NCBI RefSeq assembly: GCF_902501965.1
Contig: NZ_CABWID010000024.1
Location: 40,052 to 104,051 of the forward strand
DNA length: 64,000 nucleotides
Direction of reading: 5' to 3'
Source: Collinsella sp. AK_207A
GTDB taxonomy: Bacteria; Actinomycetota; Coriobacteriia; Coriobacteriales; Coriobacteriaceae
In this document: one piece after another, positions 1 to 8,338 of the stretch
Numbering within the stretch: position 1 is the stretch's first letter
How the letters are laid out: each line of letters starts with the position of its first letter
Translations under genes and position numbers: made by a program
Notes under the pieces: model-generated
Seen by the model: the letters and a program-made list of their open reading frames with translations, nothing else
What the model was told of the DNA's origin: nothing
Databases searched by the model: none

Positions 1-229
1 TGTTCGCGATGCGCGCGTCGGACACATGCGCCACGCGCGCGAGCTCGCCGGGAGAAAGCGGGCGGGCGCTCAGGCACAGCTCGCGCGTAACGGCACCGAG
101 GCCGCGAACGGAATCCTGCATGGCGGGCATGGGCTTCAACCGCATCATGCGCTGGCCCTCTTCGAAGAGCCCGTGCACGATATCGCGTAGCTCCTCCTCG
201 CGGGCGTCGCCCTTGGATGGTCCTTCCAT
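1..229 (-). CDS. MarR-like winged-helix regulator, N-terminal part only
   Basis: Seventy-six codons run from an ATG at 227-229 off the left edge of the window. A good ribosome binding site (AGGAG, complement of about 237-241) precedes the start. The last visible residues, PLSPGELARVAHVSDARIAN, look like the recognition-helix region of a MarR-type winged helix, and the preceding helix-rich stretch (EELRDIVHGLFEEGQRMMR) resembles the usual dimerisation helix. The AT-rich palindrome just upstream fits an autoregulated regulator. The C-terminal part is not visible, so the family call rests on this short stretch; another winged-helix family is possible. Confidence 0.5.
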   Translation of the reverse strand, partial: MEGPSKGDAREEELRDIVHGLFEEGQRMMRLKPMPAMQDSVRGLGAVTRELCLSARPLSPGELARVAHVSDARIAN

Positions 230-240
230 CTCGATCACTC

Positions 241-290
241 CTAACACCAGAAATAGTTTCTACTATTAGCTTCTAGCGTTAGGTATTATA
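241..290 (-). promoter_or_regulatory. -10 box and palindromic operator of the MarR-like gene
   Basis: On the minus strand a TATAAT hexamer (285-290) lies just upstream of a 42-nt imperfect palindrome at 241-282. Its outer arms are CTAAC-N3-AGAA and TTCT-N3-GTTAG, and it holds an inner ATAGT-TTCT-ACTAT palindrome. It ends at the ribosome binding site of the regulator, where a bound dimer would block transcription. No good -35 hexamer is seen. Operator function is inference. Confidence 0.5.
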
Positions 291-357
291 TCCAGCAGAA
301 GACACCCCATGCCCTCGCACAGTGTCTCCACAGAGAGGCGCGGGGGTGGCGCCGACC

Positions 358-1908
358 CTATTCCGGATGCTCGACCGCGCCGAGCAGGAGTCGCTCGTCC
401 CCATCCCGTTGCAACCACATGGCGCTCGGCTCGACATCGCTCACCGGCAGCTGCTCGACGCCGTACGTAGTCCCCTCGGCGCCTACGGAGAGCCTTCCGC
501 CCGCCGCGACGTTCGCGACCTCCATGCTGAAAAACTCGGGAACGCTCTCCCCCGAGGACCAGGAATCCGAATCGGACGGAATCCCATACCCTTCGGCCCA
601 GGAGCTGGGCGCGAACACGCGGAAGGACGGCGACCCCACCCGTTCCGCATACGCGTTCAATTGCTTACGCACCGAATCAGAGAAGCTCAGCCGCCATACC
701 GGCGTCTTGAGCGTCACGGGCCAGTCATCCAGCGCCGCGAGGGCATCGTTTACCTGGCGCTCGCCCACCGTCTTCAGCTCCTCGAGCGAGACATCGCCCC
801 TTTGGAGCACGATCCCCGGCATGGCACTCGAGACCATCAGGGCGTCGGGATACTTCCCATCGAGGGGCACGTAGCTCAGTGTCACCGGTTCCTCGGGCTC
901 TTCTCCCAGCCCGCGTGGCTCGTACCAGCCAAGCTGATCGATGGCATCGCTCAGGCCGGTATAGGCGGCATACGTCGTCACCGCGTTCACGCGCGGACGC
1001 TCGGCGAAGACGTCATCGAGCTCGTCCACGAGCGCATCGGCCTGAGCGCGCCACCCCGGAACCTCGCCAGCGTCCAGCCGTACAGGAAGCTCGACCTCTC
1101 CCCCATCCGCCGGCTCAAAGCCCAGAAAGAGCAGGTCGCCCGCCGGCATGGCGAGCTCACCGGTCTTCTTCGCCTGATCGAGAAAGGCATCCAGATCACC
1201 GTCGTAGTACGTGGAGAACCCGCTCCAAGACTCATCCTCCTCGCTCGCATGCTCATAGATGCTGAACACCGGTGGCTGGTACTCGCGCGAACGCTCGGGC
1301 TTCCCCGTGTCGGGGTTCCCCGGCTGGCCGGCGAGCTGCCAGCGCTGGGAATCGAGCGTGGCCACCGAGAGCTTCCAGCCGTCTTTCGCCGAATCGCCCA
1401 CCGCCTGCTCAAGCCGCTTCGCCAGCCACTCGCGCAACGCCTTCTGTATCACGGGCGCCTGACGGTTGTCGCGCAAGAGCTTGTCGTCGTCCCGGTAGAA
1501 GATCCGGTACCCGTCCTCCGTTTGGATGAGGACGTCGTCCAAACGGTAGGAGCCGATATCCGTGCCCGCGAAGAGCTCGCGCGCGAAGGCGGCGGATTTG
1601 ATCTTGAGGTCCTCGCCGTACTTCTCGCTCCAATAGCGCGCGGCCTCGCCCTTCACGCGATCGAGCTCCATGAGCGCCCGCGGGTCGGCATCGCAGGTGG
1701 TGAGAAACGAGGTGCAGGACGCAAGGAAGAACATGCTGATGGCAAGAACGAACGCGAGCGCGGCACCCGCCGCCGTCAGGGCGACGCGCCGGCCGTTGTT
1801 CTCCGTGGTCCAACCGGCGGCATCATCCCCGCTGGAGGATGATGGCCGGTGCGCGGGATCAGGCACCGGAATCTCCGGCGGAGATGGACGGGAATCTCGA
1901 TCAGCCAT
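358..1908 (-). CDS. Membrane-anchored protein of unknown function
   Basis: The product has 516 residues. I chose the ATG at 1906-1908, where AAAGGT lies at ribosome-binding distance; the frame stays open further upstream but without a recognisable ribosome binding site. About 33 hydrophilic residues are followed by one hydrophobic segment (roughly 34-57) ending in FFLASC, so this is either a single-pass membrane protein or a lipoprotein with an unusually long n-region (LASC fits a lipobox). The remainder is an acidic extracytoplasmic domain rich in Asp, Glu, Trp and Tyr. I do not recognise the family. It is flanked by the MarR-like gene and the rpmB terminator, and no operon partner suggests a role. 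Confidence 0.7.
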   Translation of the reverse strand: MADRDSRPSPPEIPVPDPAHRPSSSSGDDAAGWTTENNGRRVALTAAGAALAFVLAISMFFLASCTSFLTTCDADPRALMELDRVKGEAARYWSEKYGEDLKIKSAAFARELFAGTDIGSYRLDDVLIQTEDGYRIFYRDDDKLLRDNRQAPVIQKALREWLAKRLEQAVGDSAKDGWKLSVATLDSQRWQLAGQPGNPDTGKPERSREYQPPVFSIYEHASEEDESWSGFSTYYDGDLDAFLDQAKKTGELAMPAGDLLFLGFEPADGGEVELPVRLDAGEVPGWRAQADALVDELDDVFAERPRVNAVTTYAAYTGLSDAIDQLGWYEPRGLGEEPEEPVTLSYVPLDGKYPDALMVSSAMPGIVLQRGDVSLEELKTVGERQVNDALAALDDWPVTLKTPVWRLSFSDSVRKQLNAYAERVGSPSFRVFAPSSWAEGYGIPSDSDSWSSGESVPEFFSMEVANVAAGGRLSVGAEGTTYGVEQLPVSDVEPSAMWLQRDGDERLLLGAVEHPE

Positions 1909-2035
1909 GTCGTGACCTTTCACCAGCGGGAGCGCCATAGCCAACCGCGCCTTGAGACCCGCGTCCGACGAGAAGAGAACCGCGAACTCCGAACAGTATA
2001 CGGGCAAGCGAGCCTACATCGTTCCAAAACGCAAA

Positions 2036-2066
2036 GAGGGCGCTTCCCACCATGGGAAGCGCCCTC
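2036..2066 (-). terminator. Rho-independent terminator of rpmB
   Basis: A perfect 13-bp stem (2036-2048 with 2054-2066) with a 5-nt loop is followed on the minus strand by a T-rich stretch (TTTGCGTTTT). It lies about 65 nt past the rpmB stop. Confidence 0.8.
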
Positions 2067-2131
2067 AAGAAGTCGTAGACCGCGAGGTACCGGGGCCCGG
2101 AGAGTCCGGAAGCCGCGAGTGGGAACCTTGC

Positions 2132-2320
2132 TTAGGAACGGGCGACCTTCTGAGCCTTGAGGCAGCTGGTGCACACGTTCATCTTGCGACGGTTGCCGTT
2201 CTGAACCACGTAGACGCGCTGGATGTTCGGGCGGAACGTACGGTTGGTGACGCGGTGAGAGTGGCTGACGGAACGACCGGCAACGGGGTGCTTACCGCAG
2301 ATCTCGCAAACTTTGGACAT
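2132..2320 (-). CDS. rpmB: 50S ribosomal protein L28
   Basis: This is a 62-residue basic protein of the large ribosomal subunit. It begins MSKVCEICGK and carries two Cys pairs (CEIC near the N terminus and CTSC near the C terminus), the zinc-binding form of L28. The central RSVSHSHRVTNRTF segment is typical of the family. The start is fixed by a strong GGAGG seven bases upstream of ATG at 2318-2320. It has its own promoter and terminator and is monocistronic, as is common for rpmB. Confidence 0.97.
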   Translation of the reverse strand: MSKVCEICGKHPVAGRSVSHSHRVTNRTFRPNIQRVYVVQNGNRRKMNVCTSCLKAQKVARS

Positions 2321-2374
2321 AATGACCCTCCTTGGGCGGGCGCCCCAGGGCGCGCGCGTGAACAAACGCCGATA

Positions 2375-2403
2375 ACTATACCACAGATGGGAACCCGTGC
2401 GAA
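2375..2403 (-). promoter_or_regulatory. Promoter of rpmB
   Basis: The minus strand reads TTCGCA (2398-2403), a 17-nt spacer, then TATAGT (2375-2380). The spacing is ideal for the housekeeping sigma factor, and the promoter sits about 55 nt upstream of the start codon. Confidence 0.7.
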
Positions 2404-2454
2404 TCTTCTTCTTTCCTGCATGAAACCACCGAAGAAACGCACGCCGGGCACCCG

Positions 2455-3960
2455 TCAGCGCGCATAGAACGACGCCATATCGGCCGCCATGGCGCGGCAG
2501 GTCTCCTCGTCGGTGTAGGCCATGTGCCCGCACCCATAGCGATGGAACTCCACGCGATCGCGGGCCTGCGGGGACAGGAACTGGCAGGCGATGTCGTGCT
2601 CCACATTCCAGTACGTGGTGGCGGCATCGTATCGTCCGCCGAGAATGGCGAGCTTGCACGTGGTGTTGCGACGAAGCGCCGTGGCGATGTCGTGGGCCAC
2701 GTTCGCGCACGGCAGCTTGCCGTCATCCGAACCGGGCTGCTCGTGACCCCAATCCCACGCCTCGCTGACCTTGGCGTAGTTGTTCACCAGGTACGGCAGC
2801 GGGTTCTTGTAGCCCAGACGCGCCACGAAGGCGCGGAACGCAGCGGTGTAGGCCCCCTCGATGGCATCGTCCGCCGCGTCCTCGCACGCAAAGAAGAGCG
2901 AGGAGACCTGGTAGGTGGACGGAGCGTCGGCGGTGAAGCGCGTATCGAGGCGACCCGTGGCAAGACCCTCGTCGGCCAGAAGCGACCGGCGGAAGGTGTC
3001 GAGGTCGATGCGCAGGTTCCGGCGTTCGATCAGCTCCTGAGGCAGGCCGATGAAGCGCGAGAGCTTCTTCGCCACGGCCGCGCGCTGGCGCGCCGGCAGC
3101 CGGTCGCCCCGCAGCAGCGCGGTCGCGAACTCCCCCTCCGCGAAGGCGCACGCGGCGTCGAACCACGTATCCACGTCCTTGCCCGCGCCGGCGCGCCCGT
3201 GGAACTGCGCCGCGGCGGCAAACGTGGGCACCATGCCCATAAAGTAGAGGTCCTGGCCGGGAAGCGCCTGCACCCAATCGAAGAGGGCGGAGAGCATCAC
3301 CACGCCCGTGGGCTGGATGCCGCGCTCGGCGAGCAGGCGCATGAGCACGGCGTTGCGCACCGTGCCGTAGCTCTCACCGAACAGGTAGACGGGCGAGCCC
3401 CAGCGACCGTTCCCCTCGAGCCAGGCCGCGATGGCGCGGGCGAAGCAATCCGCGTCCGCGTCCACGCCCCAGGCCTTCTTGGCATCGACGCCCTCGGCGA
3501 GCTGGGACCATCCCGTACCGAGCGCATCGAGGAACACGAGGTCGCTCTGGACGAGCAGAGTGTGCGGGTTGTCCTCCGCCGGAGCCGTGGCAGCCAGGTG
3601 CTCCACGCCCTCCACCGGCACGCGCACCGGACCGATACCGCCGAAGTTGATAGGCACCGAGCACGAACCCGGCCCGCCGTTGAAGCAGAACGTCACCGGG
3701 CGCGCCGCATCCGGCTCCCCGGACTTCCCCACCTTCGCATAAGAGAGCGCGAACATCTTGCCGATGAGCGCGCCCGCATCCGAGCGCACGTCCACGTGCC
3801 CGGCCCGGGCCACGTAGTCCATCGACGCGCCGTCCGAACCGTGCCACGCAAGCCGCGCCGACGCCGCCTCCGGCACCGCCGTCAGCGTATCTGCCGGCAC
3901 GCGCGAAAGCTCGTCGTCGCGTTTCTTCTCAACCGCGCCGGAACCCGTTTCCTCAGCCAT
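2455..3960 (-). CDS. Serine carboxypeptidase, peptidase family S10
   Basis: The product has 501 residues. It shows the S10 hallmarks: NGGPGS (residues 94-99) of the oxyanion-hole region, the nucleophile Ser197 in GESYG, Asp about 445 in GGRYDAAT and His about 479 in GCGHMAY. Family members remove C-terminal amino acids. There is no signal peptide, so unlike fungal or plant relatives it should be cytosolic and may trim peptides for nutrition. ATG at 3958-3960 follows GGGAG at proper distance. It stands alone, with rpmB downstream under a separate promoter. The natural substrate cannot be read from the sequence. Confidence 0.88.
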   Translation of the reverse strand: MAEETGSGAVEKKRDDELSRVPADTLTAVPEAASARLAWHGSDGASMDYVARAGHVDVRSDAGALIGKMFALSYAKVGKSGEPDAARPVTFCFNGGPGSCSVPINFGGIGPVRVPVEGVEHLAATAPAEDNPHTLLVQSDLVFLDALGTGWSQLAEGVDAKKAWGVDADADCFARAIAAWLEGNGRWGSPVYLFGESYGTVRNAVLMRLLAERGIQPTGVVMLSALFDWVQALPGQDLYFMGMVPTFAAAAQFHGRAGAGKDVDTWFDAACAFAEGEFATALLRGDRLPARQRAAVAKKLSRFIGLPQELIERRNLRIDLDTFRRSLLADEGLATGRLDTRFTADAPSTYQVSSLFFACEDAADDAIEGAYTAAFRAFVARLGYKNPLPYLVNNYAKVSEAWDWGHEQPGSDDGKLPCANVAHDIATALRRNTTCKLAILGGRYDAATTYWNVEHDIACQFLSPQARDRVEFHRYGCGHMAYTDEETCRAMAADMASFYAR

Positions 3961-4019
3961 AGAGCCACTCCCATCAGTCTCAGGTTCAATACGGCCGCCA
4001 TTCTACCCCTTGCGCAGAA

Positions 4020-4236
4020 GGTAGCGGCCGCGGGGCAGCCGCGGGGCGGGACAGAACCAGGTCCCAACCAGAACACCCCACCAGGCTACCGGAACAACCG
4101 AGCCGCCCCGGCTCGACCCGGTAGACGAAAGCCGGCCGCACGTACCCGAAGCGACACTCCGCAGCGAACTGCGCGAATGGCAAAACCGTTCGCGCAGTCT
4201 CGAGAGGACTGAGCGCAGGGTACGTGCGACCGGCCG
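4020..4236. repeat. Nested inverted repeats in the gap upstream of the S10 gene
   Basis: The 313-nt gap 3961-4273 contains no gene. It is filled with hairpins: GGGAC/GTCCC (4048-4065); a two-part stem with arms 4086-4092 and 4118-4124 enclosing GAGCCG/CGGCTC (4100-4114); and a 17-bp near-perfect inverted repeat (4131-4147 with 4218-4234) enclosing a 9-bp stem (4169-4177 with 4189-4197). No T-run follows any stem, so these are not classical terminators. A TAGAAT (complement of 4000-4005) may be the -10 box of the S10 gene. It could be an mRNA leader, a small RNA or a decayed mobile element. Confidence 0.6.
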
Positions 4237-4273
4237 GTCAATCAATCACCCAGCGAGCCGTACCGGCGCGAGG

Positions 4274-5035
4274 TTAGTTGTAGTCCACCACGTCGATCCA
4301 GCGCATGAGGAACTCCTTCTGGTCGCCGCGCTTGCGCGCCAGCTCGGAGGCGGCCACGATGCTCATCCACTGGCGAACCACCTGCATGGGCTCGTCGGCG
4401 CGGTCGCAGTAGAGCTCCAGGTACGCCTCAGCCTGCTGCTGGTCCTTCATGGCGAAGAGCAGGTAGGTCATGGCGGCGTCGGCCGCGGGCGAACCCTGCG
4501 TGGCGTGGGCCCAGTCGCACACGGACAGCGTGCCGTCCTCGGACACGATCACGTTGGACGGGTTGAAGTCGCCGTGGCAGATGCGACGATGGCGGCGCAT
4601 GCCGTTCAGACGCTCCTGCAGGTTGTAGCGCGTGGTCGCGTTCAGGCCGTCAAGGCTGTCGATCATGCGGCCGTACTTGTCCTTCTGGCGCGGCAGCAGC
4701 TGGTTGTGCAGCTGGTGGATGGAGATCTGCAGATCCACGAACTGCTCCAGGTACTCGTAGAAGCGGCTCGGATCCTCCTCCATCTTCTGCTCGAGGGTGA
4801 CGCCCGGCACCTTCTCGGTCACGAGGGCCCAACCGGCGCCCTCAACCTGGGAGACCTCCACCACGTGCGGGGTCTTCACGCCGGACTCGGTCACGCGAGC
4901 GAGGTTCAGGGCCTCGTTCAACACGTCGCTGGCGGGCTTGTCGGCGTTGAACACCTTAACGATCTGGGTACCCAGGTCGTAGACCTTCTTGTTGCTGTGC
5001 TCGACGATGAGCTGCTTGGAATCGGGAAGCTGCAT
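4274..5035 (-). CDS. Phosphotransferase of the aminoglycoside phosphotransferase (APH) fold
   Basis: This 253-residue protein has an APH-type small-molecule kinase fold. Visible motifs are Lys27 in IVKVFN (nucleotide-binding lysine), the catalytic loop HGDFNPSN (154-161, Asp156 as base) and Asp174 in CDWAHA (metal-binding, equivalent to DFG). The fold covers choline, homoserine, fructosamine and antibiotic kinases, so the substrate is unknown; resistance should not be assumed. ATG at 5033-5035 has AAAGGA upstream. It lies 70 nt downstream of adhE in the same direction; a GC hairpin without a T-run (5058-5080) sits between them, so co-transcription is possible. Confidence 0.8.
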   Translation of the reverse strand: MQLPDSKQLIVEHSNKKVYDLGTQIVKVFNADKPASDVLNEALNLARVTESGVKTPHVVEVSQVEGAGWALVTEKVPGVTLEQKMEEDPSRFYEYLEQFVDLQISIHQLHNQLLPRQKDKYGRMIDSLDGLNATTRYNLQERLNGMRRHRRICHGDFNPSNVIVSEDGTLSVCDWAHATQGSPAADAAMTYLLFAMKDQQQAEAYLELYCDRADEPMQVVRQWMSIVAASELARKRGDQKEFLMRWIDVVDYN

Positions 5036-5105
5036 GTTTCCACGTCCTTTCTGGTTGGGGCCCCGGCCTCACCGGGGCCCTCATGCGTATGCTCGTCGCG
5101 TCGTC

Positions 5106-7748
5106 CTACAGGACGCCGTAGTCCTGCGGCTCGCGGCCGTAGTAGGCATCCAGGTAGAGCTCCTTGATCTCGGAGATGAGCGGGTAGCGCGGGTTGGCGC
5201 CGGTGCACTGGTCGTTGAAGGCCTGCTCGGACATCTCGTCGAGCGTGTCCAGGAAGTACTTCTCGTCCACGCCGTACTCGGCGATGGTGTGCTTCACGCC
5301 GATGAAGTCCATGAGCTCCTGCAGCTTCACCAGCAGGTTCTCGAACACCTCGCGGTCGTCCTTGCCGGTGCAGCCGCAGTAGCGGCCGAACTCGGCGTAC
5401 GCGGCGAGCGCGTTGGGATAGGGGTACTGCGAGAAGGTGCCCATCTTCACGGGCGCCTCGGCGGCGTTGTAGCGCATAACGCGCAGCAGGATGACGGCGT
5501 TGGCCAGGCCGTGCGGAATGTGGTGGAAGGCGCCGAGCTTGTGGGCCATGGAGTGGTTCACGCCCAGGAAGGCGTTAGCGAAGGCCATGCCGGCCATGCA
5601 GGAGGCGTTGTGCATCTCCTCGCGGGCGTGCGGGTCGGCGGCGCCCTTCTCGTAGGCCGCGGGCAGGTTCTCGAACACGAGCTTGCCGGCCTTCATGGAG
5701 AGGCCGCGCGTGTAGTCGGAGGCCATGATGGAGACGAAGCTCTCGAGCGCGTGCGTCATGACGTCGATGCCCGAGGCGGCGGTGAGGCCGCGCGGCGCGG
5801 TCATGGCGTTGTCAACGTCGACGATGGCCATGTTCGGCAGCAGCGCGTAGTCGGCGAGCGGCCACTTGATGCCGGTGTCCTTGTCGGTGATGATGGCGAA
5901 CGGCGTCACCTCGGAGCCGGTGCCCGAAGAGGTCGGCACGGCGACGAAGTAGGCCTTCTCCCCCATCTTGGGGAAGGTGAAGACGCGCTTGCGGATGTCC
6001 ATGAAGTCCATGGCCATGTCCTCGAAGTTCGCCTCGGGGTGCTCGTACATCATCCACATGATCTTGCCGGCGTCCATGGCGGAGCCACCGCCCACGGCGA
6101 TGATCACGTCCGGCTCGAAGAGGCGCATCTGAGCGGCGCCGCGGCGAGCGCACTGGAGCGACGGATCGGGCTCGACGTCGTAGAAGCAATCGTGCGCGAT
6201 GCCCATCTCGTCCAGCTTGGCCTCGATGGCGCGGGTGTTGCCGTTCTTGAACAAGAACTGGTCGGTCACGATGAAGGCGCGCTTCTTGCCCATGACGTGC
6301 TTGAGCTCGTCGAGCGCCACGGGCGTGCAGCCCTTCTTGAAGTAGACCTTCTCGGGGGCACGGAACCACAGCATGTTCTCGCGGCGCTCGGCCACGGTTT
6401 TCACGTTCAGCAAGTGCTTCACCCCAACGTTCTCGGAGACGGAGTTACCGCCCCAGCTACCGCAGCCCAGCGTGAGCGACGGCTTCATGCCAAAGTTGTA
6501 CAGGTCGCCGATGCCACCGTGGCTGGAGGGCGTGTTGATGACGATGCGGCAGGCCTTCATCGTGTCCTCGAAGAGCGCGATCTTATCGGCCTCGGCGGGG
6601 TGCACGTAGAGCGAGGCGGTGTGGCCCGGGCCACCGGCGAGCACCAGGTGCTCGGCCTTGTCGACGGCCTCCTGGAAGTCCTTGGCGTGGTACATGGCGA
6701 GCACCGGGGAGAGCTTCTCGTGGGAGAACTCCTCCTTGGAGGGATCCGTGGAGGTCACCTCGGCGATGAGGATCTTGGTCTTGGCGGGCACCTCGATGCC
6801 GGCGAGCTCGGCGATCTTGGCGGCGGGCATGCCGGGGATGCGGTGGTCGAGCGCGCCGTTCTTGAACATGGCCTCGCGCAGCGCCTCGAGCTCCTTGCCC
6901 TTCTTGACAAAGTAGCAGCCACGGCGCTTGAACTCATCCTTCACCTGGTCGTAGATGGTATCAATCACGGTCACGGACTGCTCGGAAGCGCAGATCATGC
7001 CGTTGTCGAACGTCTTGGAGTGGATGATGGAGTTGACGGCGACCTGCACGTCGGCGGTGTCGTCGATGACGACGGGCGTGTTACCGGCGCCCACGCCCAG
7101 GGCGGGCTTGCCGCTGGAGTAGGCCGCCTTCACCATGCCCGGGCCACCGGTGGCCAGGATGATGTCGACGTCGCGCATCACCATGTTGGTGAGCTCGATG
7201 GAGGGAACGTCCACCCAGCCGATGATCTCCTCGGGGGCGCCGGCCTTGACGGCGGCCTCGAGCACCAGCTTGGCCGCGGCGATGGTGCACCGCGCGGCCG
7301 CGGGGTGCGGGGAGATGATGATGGCGTTGCGGGTCTTCAGGCAGATGAGGCACTTGAAGATGGCCGTCGAGGTGGGGTTGGTGGTGGGGATCACGGCGCC
7401 CACGATGCCGATGGGCTCGGCGATCTTGGTGATGCCGTAGGCCTCGTCGTGCTCGATCACGCCGCAGGTCTTGGTGTCCTTGTAGGCGTTGTAGATGTAC
7501 TCGGCGGCATAGTGGTTCTTGATGACCTTGTCCTCGAGCACACCGCGGCCGGTCTCCTCGATGGCCATCTTAGCCAGCGGGATACGCGCCTTGTTCGCGG
7601 CCATGGCGGCCTCGAAGAAGATCTTGTCGACCTGCTCCTGGGTGTAGGTAGCAAAAATCCCCTGGGCGGCACGCATACGAGCGAGCTTGGCCTCAAGGGA
7701 TTCCACGGTGTCGACGATCTCCGGCTGAACGGGTGGTTTCTTCGCCAT
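5106..7748 (-). CDS. adhE: Bifunctional aldehyde-alcohol dehydrogenase AdhE
   Basis: The product has 880 residues, the normal AdhE length. The N-terminal half is a CoA-acylating aldehyde dehydrogenase with catalytic Cys253 (FDNGMICASE) and the cofactor-loop stretch LATGGPGMVKAAY. The C-terminal half is an iron-dependent alcohol dehydrogenase (GGGSAMDAGK cofactor site, iron ligands in NHSMAHKLGAFHHIPHG). It reduces acetyl-CoA to ethanol with two NADH and usually assembles into spirosomes. I chose the ATG at 7746-7748 because of a strong AAGGAG and the family start; the frame stays open another 53 codons upstream without support. A long AT-rich leader with operator-like palindromes suggests redox or catabolite control. 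Confidence 0.97.
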   Translation of the reverse strand: MAKKPPVQPEIVDTVESLEAKLARMRAAQGIFATYTQEQVDKIFFEAAMAANKARIPLAKMAIEETGRGVLEDKVIKNHYAAEYIYNAYKDTKTCGVIEHDEAYGITKIAEPIGIVGAVIPTTNPTSTAIFKCLICLKTRNAIIISPHPAAARCTIAAAKLVLEAAVKAGAPEEIIGWVDVPSIELTNMVMRDVDIILATGGPGMVKAAYSSGKPALGVGAGNTPVVIDDTADVQVAVNSIIHSKTFDNGMICASEQSVTVIDTIYDQVKDEFKRRGCYFVKKGKELEALREAMFKNGALDHRIPGMPAAKIAELAGIEVPAKTKILIAEVTSTDPSKEEFSHEKLSPVLAMYHAKDFQEAVDKAEHLVLAGGPGHTASLYVHPAEADKIALFEDTMKACRIVINTPSSHGGIGDLYNFGMKPSLTLGCGSWGGNSVSENVGVKHLLNVKTVAERRENMLWFRAPEKVYFKKGCTPVALDELKHVMGKKRAFIVTDQFLFKNGNTRAIEAKLDEMGIAHDCFYDVEPDPSLQCARRGAAQMRLFEPDVIIAVGGGSAMDAGKIMWMMYEHPEANFEDMAMDFMDIRKRVFTFPKMGEKAYFVAVPTSSGTGSEVTPFAIITDKDTGIKWPLADYALLPNMAIVDVDNAMTAPRGLTAASGIDVMTHALESFVSIMASDYTRGLSMKAGKLVFENLPAAYEKGAADPHAREEMHNASCMAGMAFANAFLGVNHSMAHKLGAFHHIPHGLANAVILLRVMRYNAAEAPVKMGTFSQYPYPNALAAYAEFGRYCGCTGKDDREVFENLLVKLQELMDFIGVKHTIAEYGVDEKYFLDTLDEMSEQAFNDQCTGANPRYPLISEIKELYLDAYYGREPQDYGVL

Positions 7749-7845
7749 ACGTTTCTCCTTTTGTCGCAGGCGGGCATGAACCATGACTCGACTATAGCGC
7801 GGCGCAAGCCCGTTTTTGCCAACTCCGTGAACGGTTTGAAAAGAT

Positions 7846-8016
7846 TGAAGCGCTTCATAGCCTGATTTGAGATTAAACTGGATGAGGGTGCTTTGCTTGG
7901 ATGGCATTCACGAAGACTTGATGTGTTGGCAGTTTAAGCGTTTTACCTGCAATAACTTAAATCATTGCAGTATAAGTCTCATTTGAAATATCTTCATATA
8001 TATTGAAGCGTTTCAC
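7846..8016 (-). promoter_or_regulatory. Three operator-like palindromes upstream of adhE
   Basis: TGAAGCGCTTCA (7846-7857, perfect palindrome), TTAAGCGTTTTA (7934-7945) and TGAAGCGTTTCA (8004-8015) are three versions of one 12-nt site spread over 170 nt of AT-rich DNA. The shape fits LacI/CcpA-type sites; the half-site TGAA also recalls Rex. A TATAGT (complement of 7791-7796) could be the adhE -10, with no good -35. The binding protein is unknown. Confidence 0.5.
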
Positions 8017-8125
8017 TAGTTTTAGCGCTCGACATCTTCATAAGATAAGCAGTTCGTCCCAGACGCTTGCCGACAGCCCGAGCGACAGCTCAATTCAAAT
8101 GGGCACCGTGGCCCCATTTCCCGTA

Positions 8126-8277
8126 GGTTTTTCCGAGTAGTGAACGCCCAAGGCCCATCAACTGCCGAGTAGTGAACGCTGCATTCACAACTCGGATAAT
8201 CCCATGAAAGCTGACCTGCGGTTTTTCGAAAGGCCCTCACGGTGGCGGATGGCAGGCGTTCACTACTCGGAAAAACC
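8126..8277. repeat. Four-copy palindromic repeat between thiN and adhE
   Basis: The 590-nt gap 7749-8338 holds no gene, only the adhE regulatory region and this element. A perfect 23-nt inverted repeat (8126-8148 and 8255-8277) contains the word CCGAGTAGTGAACGC. A second direct copy lies at 8165-8179 and a degenerate inverted copy at 8181-8195, so copies two and three form a small hairpin inside the larger one. The layout resembles a REP doublet (REPIN). No transposase is near. Confidence 0.75.
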
Positions 8278-8338
8278 GATGCGGACCCGCCGGCGTCATG
8301 CACTCGTCGCAGCACCGGAAATGTCTCTCCCGCACCCC

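Noticed and set aside
4274..5035. Aminoglycoside resistance gene
   Set aside because: Only the general APH fold is shown; resistance-specific substrate loops are not recognisable and the gene sits beside adhE in housekeeping DNA.
4989..7865. Very long open frame on the plus strand opposite adhE
   Set aside because: It mirrors the codon periodicity of adhE in GC-rich DNA, has a His/Val/Leu/Gly-biased composition and no ribosome binding site. Similar antisense frames oppose the GH13-GH77 gene, pyrG and rpmB-S10.
8022..8315. Small minus-strand open frame of about 97 codons in the adhE-thiN gap
   Set aside because: It runs across the palindromic repeats and operator-like sites, has no ribosome binding site and resembles no known protein.
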